Shown here: positions 58,481 through 64,000 of the stretch, piece after piece
Position numbering within the stretch: the stretch's first letter is position 1
How the letters are laid out: each line of letters starts with the position of its first letter
Source: an uncultured Clostridia bacterium
GTDB lineage: Bacteria; Bacillota; Clostridia; Christensenellales; Borkfalkiaceae
Assembly (NCBI GenBank): GCA_944368925.1
Contig: CALVXG010000010.1
Location: 19,906 to 83,905 of the forward strand
Length of the DNA: 64,000 nucleotides
Reading direction: 5' to 3'
The notes under the pieces: generated by a model
Database searches by the model: none
Seen by the model: only the letters and a program-made list of their open reading frames with translations
What the model was told of the DNA's origin: nothing
Program-made: the position numbers and the translations under genes

Positions 58481-59893
58481 CTATACGCGGCTAAGCTGAT
58501 AATTTACCTTCTTGACGGCATCGGCAATCGTTTCGTCGATCCCTTTCGTCCCCTTGATTCCGTCCAGATTCATCTGGATCATGATATTATAAATTTCCGA
58601 GCGGATCTTGGAAGGCATCCCCATGTGGAACGACGCGGGTGTGAACCGTTCCGGATAACTGATGAACGCTTCCTGATACATCCCTTCCCGCGGCAGTTTT
58701 CTCCAAAGCGCATTCTCGTCTTCCTGCATGCTCTTGAGAATGGGAATGTTCTTGCCCGACCCGTAGACCTCGTACGCCTTTTCGGAAATCAAAAATCTCA
58801 AAAACGCCCACGCTGCGTTCGGTTCGTCCGTACGGCTGTACATTGCATACCCGATCGTTCCGCCGCCGACATACGTCTGTCCCGACGAACCCTCCACGTC
58901 CATTACGGGCATCGGCCAGATATCGATATCATTGACCGTAAAATACCCCGTTTCCGGAAACTCCGCCTGCGGCGACTCCTCCTGCATATCCACGATCGCG
59001 GGACGCGACTGGAACTGTATGGCAACCTGACCGCTCGCGATCGGCAGCTCGAGATTCGGATTGCAATACCCTGCCGTAACCAGACTCTTCATGAATTCCA
59101 TCGCCTTGCGCGTGTTTGCATTGTCAAAGATCGGCTGATTGTTTTCATCGAAAAACTCTACCCCGAACGACTTGTACATTGCATACATCATCGCATCCGA
59201 CTGCAAGGACATCGTGGCGGGAATCCCCGTCTGCGACCAGGGAAGGCTGTTCGAAACCAGATCGTTGTACCCATCTTTCACCCGACGCAGGATCTCCACG
59301 CATTCCGTCCACGTCCAGTCTTTGTCCGGCAGAGGAATCCCCAGCTGCGTCAGTATGGTCGTATTGATGATCGCCACAAACTGATCGTAATTGGTCGGAA
59401 TAAAGTATTGGTTTCCGTCCTCTTTGTAACCGTCTTTTCCCAAACGCCAGATCTCCGGCACAATGTCTTCCTTGTCCAGCGTCCCGTTCTCAAAAGACGC
59501 GTTTACATAAGGAGTCAGGTCTTTCAGGATCTCCCCTTCCCGCAGAGACACCCACATCTGTCCTTCGTTCAGAAAAATATCGGGGCAGGAACCGGGCTTG
59601 CTCAGATCTGCATTGTGCCAGCGCAGGATCGATTCGCTCAGATCGGGCTGCGCCTGCGTGTTTACCTTGATATTCGGGTATTCTTTGTTGAATTCTTCGA
59701 TGACGGAACGCATATCCGCTATGTAACCGGCCCCCGTTGCCACCGTGATCTCCCCCGCATAATCTTTGGAAATGTTGGCATCCACCGCTATGTTCGCACC
59801 AGGATTTTCATAAGATTTGAAGCACCCGGCCGCCGCAAAAGCAAAACTGAAACTCAATGCTCCGCACAATGCCATTTTAACAATTTTATTCAT
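58481..59893 (-). CDS. Sugar-binding lipoprotein (family 1 solute-binding protein)
   Basis: A 470-residue lipoprotein: signal peptide and lipobox FAAAGC (Cys at about 24). GEITVATGAGYIADMRSVIEEFNKEYPNIKVNTQAQPD is the family start; GNQYFIPTNYDQFVAIINTTILTQLGIPLPDKDWTWTECVEILRRVKDG and YAMYSRTDEPNAAWAFLRFLISEKAYEVYGSGKNIPI are characteristic. It delivers an oligosaccharide to the two permeases that follow. The start overlaps the stop of the surface protein gene by eight bases. Confidence 0.95.
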   Translation of the reverse strand: MNKIVKMALCGALSFSFAFAAAGCFKSYENPGANIAVDANISKDYAGEITVATGAGYIADMRSVIEEFNKEYPNIKVNTQAQPDLSESILRWHNADLSKPGSCPDIFLNEGQMWVSLREGEILKDLTPYVNASFENGTLDKEDIVPEIWRLGKDGYKEDGNQYFIPTNYDQFVAIINTTILTQLGIPLPDKDWTWTECVEILRRVKDGYNDLVSNSLPWSQTGIPATMSLQSDAMMYAMYKSFGVEFFDENNQPIFDNANTRKAMEFMKSLVTAGYCNPNLELPIASGQVAIQFQSRPAIVDMQEESPQAEFPETGYFTVNDIDIWPMPVMDVEGSSGQTYVGGGTIGYAMYSRTDEPNAAWAFLRFLISEKAYEVYGSGKNIPILKSMQEDENALWRKLPREGMYQEAFISYPERFTPASFHMGMPSKIRSEIYNIMIQMNLDGIKGTKGIDETIADAVKKVNYQLSRV

Positions 59894-62408
59894 CTTTCTT
59901 CTTCCTCCTTCTCTTTATCTGTATCGCAGCAAATACCGCTCCGCCCGCAACGATCACCCCCGCACAGACGCTCAGTACCACGATCAGCACCGTACTCATC
60001 GGCCCGCGCATCGGCCCGATCTCTCCGTCTCCGTATGTCAGATCTCCCGTATACCCCACGTCCGCAGGCCGTAAATTCAGGCACAGCGTCGCAGCGCGCG
60101 CCGTGTCTCCGCCCGGTACGGCATAAAAATAACATTTTTCTTCTTCAATCGGCCCCACAAGTTCGTCTATATACTCACCGATAAAATCAATCTTGTTTTT
60201 CTCCGTGTCGACCTCGTAATACTTCGCATCGACTTCCTTTCCGTCCAGCATCAGACGCGTATCTTCCGTTACGTTCGTCATCGGGAAAGAAAAATTGATT
60301 TTGCTCTGCTTTTCGTAACTCTTCTCCTGGTTCAGCGCCACATTGATCGAATTGACGGGCCGTACCGTAAATTCCTCCGGCCCTACCCGGTTCCCTTTCA
60401 GACGGCTCAAAAAAGCGATGGTTATATACGCCCTTCCTCCCGCAAAATCCGATTGCTTTATGTTGATGCCTTCCATCACCGACGTTCCGTTTACCGTCAG
60501 TGTCGTGCTTTCCGTTCCGATATCAAACCTGTATACATTCAGATCGTCCAACGACGCATACGGCGCCATTTTACTGTTATCCGTGTACGTGAGACACTCC
60601 AGATAACTTGAGCTTCCTGCCTTTAAATTGATCACTCCCCAGCCCGGGCGGCAAATCAGGAAATCAAAATTATTTTCTCCCGCTCCCTGCCATACGGCCG
60701 GCATATCGATCCGCAAATCGTCGTACTGCGTATCCCGGAACGTGATCAGCCATGAATCCAGATCCAGTTCCGACCAGTCCATACTCCCCGTGATCACGAT
60801 CGGCTTTGTCACGTCATAACTCTCGGCCGAGATCAGACGTTCCCTCGAGTAGGCGTCTCCGGAGCCTTCAAACCTGCGCTCGTTCAGCGTAAATGTGCTC
60901 GATCCGTCTTCATTCACACGCTCCGCCGAACCGTTCAGCGTGATCCAGTCGCTTTCGGGCAATTTGTCGCTCTCCTGCATGCCCAAAAATTCAAAGTCCG
61001 CCGATTCTTCCGTTCCCGCTTGTATTTCGATCCGCGCGCTTTGCAAAGAAATATCTTCTTCCAGCTCGACCGGCAGGCTCCTGATCCCGTCAACGATGAT
61101 CTCAAAGCCTCTCTCCCTTACTTTCTCCACACTCACCGAATGCCGGCTATTGTGCAGATCTTTTACCATCATGTAATTGGAACCGACCGTTTGCACCGTG
61201 TCCGTCAGTATATATTTCACGTCCACATAATCGGTGCGCGCATCAAACGTAAGGCGGATCCCCGTGTCCGCTCCCTCCTGCAAAATACAAACGACCAGTA
61301 TATCGTCCTGCGACGGAGCTTCGCTTTTTATAATAAAATCAAAACGCTGCCCGTTGTCAAAATCCGACGTGAAGCTGCTCTTTGTTTCCAGACTCTTGAA
61401 CCCTTCTACTTTCAGATTCTGTTCCGCATCTGCCTTTCCGTCCGTACGCCCCGTCCAATATTCGTTTTCCAGCGAGGAACCCGTGATCACGTTCACGATC
61501 AGCTCGATGCCCGTATCCTGACCGTTTGCAAAAACACGGAACGTATGCTCCCCCGCTGCCAAAGTCCGGATATAATAACTTTTCAGGGAAATCCTGTCCC
61601 CTTTGAACGTGTAATTGTTCGGCGTCAGCCTGCTGTTTCCGTAATAAATCTCCGGCAACAGGTTTTTCCTGTTGAGTATGTACTGCGCATCGTTGTTCAG
61701 GATCGGCGACCAGTCCCTTACGTTATTTCCCAATGCCTTCACTTCGTCGCCCAGATCGACATCCGTTATGTAACAATATCCCGTCCGATCGCTGAAATTA
61801 TTTGTAAACGACGTCAGCTTCACCGTCACAGAACGCATGTCGAGCGCCATCAGATCGTCAAAAACAGCGGGCGGATTTTGGTAATCTCTGCTGAAATTGT
61901 ACGTCCCGATCTGCAGATACAAGCCGCCTTCTTCCTTTTTTATATTGAAAAAATGACCTTGCTCATCATCCTGCGCAAGCTCCGCTGCAGACGGGTTCGA
62001 CGGGGACGGATAGTATTTCCCGTCAAACAAATATTCCACCGACACCGAATGTAAAATCTCCGCGCTCTCCGTATAACCGCTCCTGATCCTCAGCCCGTTC
62101 CTGCCCGTCCCGTCCAGGATCTCCACTCTGAGCTGGTTTACGCTCGTCCCCGACATATACCCCGTATAATGCGTAATAAACCCAAAGGAAAAACCTTGAT
62201 TCAGATCGATCCCGTATGCCTCCGTCACCGTCCTGCCCACCAATTTATTCAGGCCTGTCTCGTCCTTCCCGATCTCCCCGATATCCGTCACTTCCCAGTT
62301 CGGCCCTACGCTTCTCTCCGTTTCTTCCGCCGCCGCGCCGAACACCGCTCCCGCTATCGACAAACAAAACAGAAAAAACATCAAAAGTATCAGTTTCGCC
62401 TTTGTCAC
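59886..62408 (-). CDS. Large surface protein, C-terminal membrane anchor, X2-like domain
   Basis: An 840-residue exported protein: signal peptide (about 1-24, ending FGAAAE), a very long beta-rich extracellular region, then one helix (TVLIVVLSVCAGVIVAGGAVFAAIQI) and a basic tail (KRRRKKKDE). Residues about 245-310 (ILNRKNLLPEIYYGNSRLTPNNYTFKGDRISLKSYYIRTLAAGEHTFRVFANGQD) match the X2/CBM_X2 immunoglobulin-like module of polysaccharide-binding proteins. Other parts resemble jelly-roll lectin domains. There is no LPxTG. The start is GTG with GGGGGAAGG upstream. It is likely a glycan-binding scaffold in front of the transporter; enzyme activity cannot be excluded. Confidence 0.75.
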   Translation of the reverse strand: MTKAKLILLMFFLFCLSIAGAVFGAAAEETERSVGPNWEVTDIGEIGKDETGLNKLVGRTVTEAYGIDLNQGFSFGFITHYTGYMSGTSVNQLRVEILDGTGRNGLRIRSGYTESAEILHSVSVEYLFDGKYYPSPSNPSAAELAQDDEQGHFFNIKKEEGGLYLQIGTYNFSRDYQNPPAVFDDLMALDMRSVTVKLTSFTNNFSDRTGYCYITDVDLGDEVKALGNNVRDWSPILNNDAQYILNRKNLLPEIYYGNSRLTPNNYTFKGDRISLKSYYIRTLAAGEHTFRVFANGQDTGIELIVNVITGSSLENEYWTGRTDGKADAEQNLKVEGFKSLETKSSFTSDFDNGQRFDFIIKSEAPSQDDILVVCILQEGADTGIRLTFDARTDYVDVKYILTDTVQTVGSNYMMVKDLHNSRHSVSVEKVRERGFEIIVDGIRSLPVELEEDISLQSARIEIQAGTEESADFEFLGMQESDKLPESDWITLNGSAERVNEDGSSTFTLNERRFEGSGDAYSRERLISAESYDVTKPIVITGSMDWSELDLDSWLITFRDTQYDDLRIDMPAVWQGAGENNFDFLICRPGWGVINLKAGSSSYLECLTYTDNSKMAPYASLDDLNVYRFDIGTESTTLTVNGTSVMEGINIKQSDFAGGRAYITIAFLSRLKGNRVGPEEFTVRPVNSINVALNQEKSYEKQSKINFSFPMTNVTEDTRLMLDGKEVDAKYYEVDTEKNKIDFIGEYIDELVGPIEEEKCYFYAVPGGDTARAATLCLNLRPADVGYTGDLTYGDGEIGPMRGPMSTVLIVVLSVCAGVIVAGGAVFAAIQIKRRRKKKDE

Positions 62409-62424
62409 TTGCCTTCCCCCGTCT

Positions 62425-63564
62425 TCATAAACTCAGCTCCGTAAAAGGAAAATCCTTCTTCAGAAAATCCTGCATGAAACATCCCAGTACGCTCCACCCC
62501 CAAAAAGGGTTCAACCCGCAGCCTTGCATGGTTTCGCTCGTATAATACTCACGCAACCCCTCCTTGCGGATCACTTTTTCCGTCTTGTCCGCAAGCTCGG
62601 CCGCCTTCTCCGTGTATCCGTATTTCTTTAAAATCTCAAGCACGATATAGTTGGTCGGGATCCACGTGTTCGCGCGCCAGTTGCAACCCAAATCGTCCCG
62701 GAATTGCTTCTCGCTGTACTTCTTTTCCGTCGCCGCCATCACCGATACGGGAAACGGTCTCCAGAATTCTTCTTCGTTCAGCAGATGCGTCTCGATCAAC
62801 CGCTTCGCCTGACTGTCCGTACAGATCCCCGCCCACAAAGGCATAAATCCTGCTATCGTCTTGCAACAGATCTTCTCGTCCGTCCTCTCATCCCGATCAT
62901 AAAAAAATCCGTCGGCTTCATCCCACATCTTCGACTGCACCGCTTCCTTGATCTTTTCGGCACACTCTCTGTAATACCGCTCTTTCTCCCCCTTTCCCAA
63001 ATACCCGGAGAGCAGCGCCATCGCCGTAAAATCCCTGTACAGATAACTCGCAAGATCTGCGCCCTCACAGAAACACTCGTTCCACCATCCGGCTCTCTCA
63101 TGCTGATTATCCATCCCCGTATGCGGAGCACTGTTCCAGCTCGGCAATCCGTTTTTGTTCCTGTCCTGCTGCGTCATCCAGTACGCCAGATATTTTTCCA
63201 GCCTCACGTAATACTCTTCGGTAAGCCAGGATATGTTCCCGTCCTTCTTCAGAATCATCAGAACGATCTGCGCCAAAAACGGCTTCGCATGCTCCACACT
63301 GTCACACCCCGGATCCGTCACCTGGTTCAAACGGACAATAAATCCGTCCTCCCTCTGCCTCTCCAGAAATACCAAGACCCCGTTGATCGCCATCTGCGTC
63401 CCGTACCCAAGATACAACTGCACAATCGTCTCGAAATATTGATCCCAATCATACAATGTCTTATATTGATACCCTGTAAAATATTGCCTCCCCGTCGCGG
63501 CGTCCGAAAATATGCCGCCGCCGACCAGTTCTTTTAAATTCGATATCGAGTAATTATGTTCCAT
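62425..63564 (-). CDS. GH63/GH37-like glycosidase (trehalase-type barrel)
   Basis: A 379-residue (alpha/alpha)6 enzyme, short for the family and without signal peptide. It has QYKTLYDWDQYFETIVQLYLG (the WDQYF block of glucosidase/mannosylglycerate hydrolase relatives), DRNKNGLPSWNSAPHTGMDNQ (general acid Asp region), LGCNWRANTWIPTNYIVLEILKKYGYTEKAAEL and YYTSETMQGCGLNPFWGWSVLG (general base Glu region). It probably hydrolyses an alpha-linked disaccharide in the cytoplasm. It is the first complete gene of the locus, 16 bases before the surface protein. Confidence 0.8.
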   Translation of the reverse strand: MEHNYSISNLKELVGGGIFSDAATGRQYFTGYQYKTLYDWDQYFETIVQLYLGYGTQMAINGVLVFLERQREDGFIVRLNQVTDPGCDSVEHAKPFLAQIVLMILKKDGNISWLTEEYYVRLEKYLAYWMTQQDRNKNGLPSWNSAPHTGMDNQHERAGWWNECFCEGADLASYLYRDFTAMALLSGYLGKGEKERYYRECAEKIKEAVQSKMWDEADGFFYDRDERTDEKICCKTIAGFMPLWAGICTDSQAKRLIETHLLNEEEFWRPFPVSVMAATEKKYSEKQFRDDLGCNWRANTWIPTNYIVLEILKKYGYTEKAAELADKTEKVIRKEGLREYYTSETMQGCGLNPFWGWSVLGCFMQDFLKKDFPFTELSL

Positions 63565-63594
63565 GTCTGACCTTTTTTCGTTTTTATCATTTTT

Positions 63595-63623
63595 GATGAG
63601 CTGTCTGTATACCGACAGCTCAT
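63595..63623. repeat. Hairpin between the two right-most genes
   Basis: The stem GATGAGCTGTC / GACAGCTCATC has an eight-base loop and no T tract on the minus strand, so read-through into the operon is possible. Confidence 0.5.
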
Positions 63624-63634
63624 CCGCCTTGCTT

Positions 63635-64000
63635 TTACGATTTTTTTCTCTTCACTGCAACCATGCCGGCCGCCGCAATAAGTGCCGCGCCCGCCATGAC
63701 AGAAAACCCGACCGATGCGATTTCCGCATTGCAGCCTTTCTCTTCGACCGCCTCTTCCGCTTTTTCCGCCACCGTCACTTTGACCGTAAACGTTGCGCTC
63801 GCATCTCCCCACGTCACGTTTGCGGGAAGAGTGATCGTGCCCGTCAGCGTATAGTCGCCCGCCGTCTCTTTGTCGTACGTTCCCGTATACGCCACCGCGG
63901 CGCTTACTTTCGTTCCGTCTTTCAGCGTCAGCTCGATCTGCGTCGGCAGCCCGTGTTCTTCTCCGTACGCCACTTCCTTGTCCTGCGGCTTTTCGTACGA
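63635..64000 (-). CDS. C-terminus of a surface protein with Ig-like domain (partial)
   Basis: The last 121 residues of a gene that begins beyond the right edge. YEKPQDKEVAYGEEHGLPTQIELTLKDGTKVSAAVAYTGTYDKETAGDYTLTGTITLPANVTW is a bacterial Ig-like (Big_4-type) domain. It is followed by a helix (SVGFSVMAGAALIAAAGMVAV) and a KRKKS tail. The anchor design is the same as in the 840-residue protein nearby. It is probably another extracellular glycan-binding or glycan-cleaving protein of the locus. Confidence 0.8.
   Translation of the reverse strand, partial: SYEKPQDKEVAYGEEHGLPTQIELTLKDGTKVSAAVAYTGTYDKETAGDYTLTGTITLPANVTWGDASATFTVKVTVAEKAEEAVEEKGCNAEIASVGFSVMAGAALIAAAGMVAVKRKKS

Noticed and set aside
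58625-60184. 519-codon plus-strand frame opposite the sugar-binding protein
   Set aside because: Antisense shadow, no ribosome site, compositionally unlike a protein.
1-64000. CRISPR array or restriction/defence island
   Set aside because: No regularly spaced short repeats and no Cas, restriction or abortive-infection families were seen; the NYN/LOTUS protein alone is not sufficient evidence.

Overview
The window looks like a chromosome segment of an uncultured or little-studied gut-type member of the Bacillota, class Clostridia. This is inferred from family content (DUF4364, TSCPD, a degenerate HPr, YitT, a CyuA-type L-cysteine desulfidase, an M-box before a P-type Mg2+ ATPase), strong Shine-Dalgarno sites, sigma-A-like promoters with 17-bp spacers, U-tailed intrinsic terminators and lipoprotein signal peptides. 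Base composition is moderate to high GC, apart from two AT-richer insertions.

Layout. 1-8.2 kb holds small housekeeping units: a cut ECF transporter S component, a Cys-rich micropeptide, a NUDIX operon, an HPr-like / DUF4364 / TSCPD group, and an operon of HAD phosphatase, asparagine synthetase A and glycerophosphodiesterase. 8.3-11.4 kb is an Mg2+-transporting P-type ATPase behind an M-box riboswitch, its terminator and a possible 31-codon leader ORF. 11.6-14.9 kb is a MarR-regulated MacB-like ABC exporter. 15.1-16.1 kb is a NYN/LOTUS RNA-associated protein. tRNA-Ala(CGC) at 16.3 kb is followed by a 1-kb AT-rich island with a large stem-loop and one foreign gene. 17.6-19.8 kb is an AraC regulator plus an MFS permease. 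20.1-29.4 kb is a complete oligopeptide ABC operon in which four of five subunits are much larger than normal. 29.5-33.3 kb holds L-cysteine desulfidase, YitT and a PurF-like protein that lacks its catalytic Cys.

tRNA-Ser(GGA) at 33.5 kb carries a complete 2.6-kb integrated rolling-circle element: tyrosine integrase, HUH Rep and an HTH repressor between exact 59-bp att repeats. The Rep and repressor promoters both overlap copies of one operator motif.

From 36.6 kb to the right edge everything lies on the minus strand and forms a large, tightly packed glycan-use locus. It contains a family-1 sugar ABC transporter, two surface proteins anchored by a C-terminal membrane segment, a GH99-like lipoprotein, GH31, GH78-like, two GH95-like, a GH63/GH37-like enzyme and another (alpha/alpha)6 protein. 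Interleaved with these are five divergent uroporphyrinogen-decarboxylase-fold (URO-D/MtaA-like) proteins and one unrecognised 224-residue protein. No haem pathway gene accompanies the URO-D paralogues, and overlapping stop/start codons couple several of them to the glycosidases. The working inference is that a surface machinery trims and imports an oligosaccharide, intracellular glycosidases dismantle it, and the URO-D-like proteins carry out an unknown step on it, perhaps methyl transfer from an O-methylated sugar. This locus is the best candidate here for an undescribed system.
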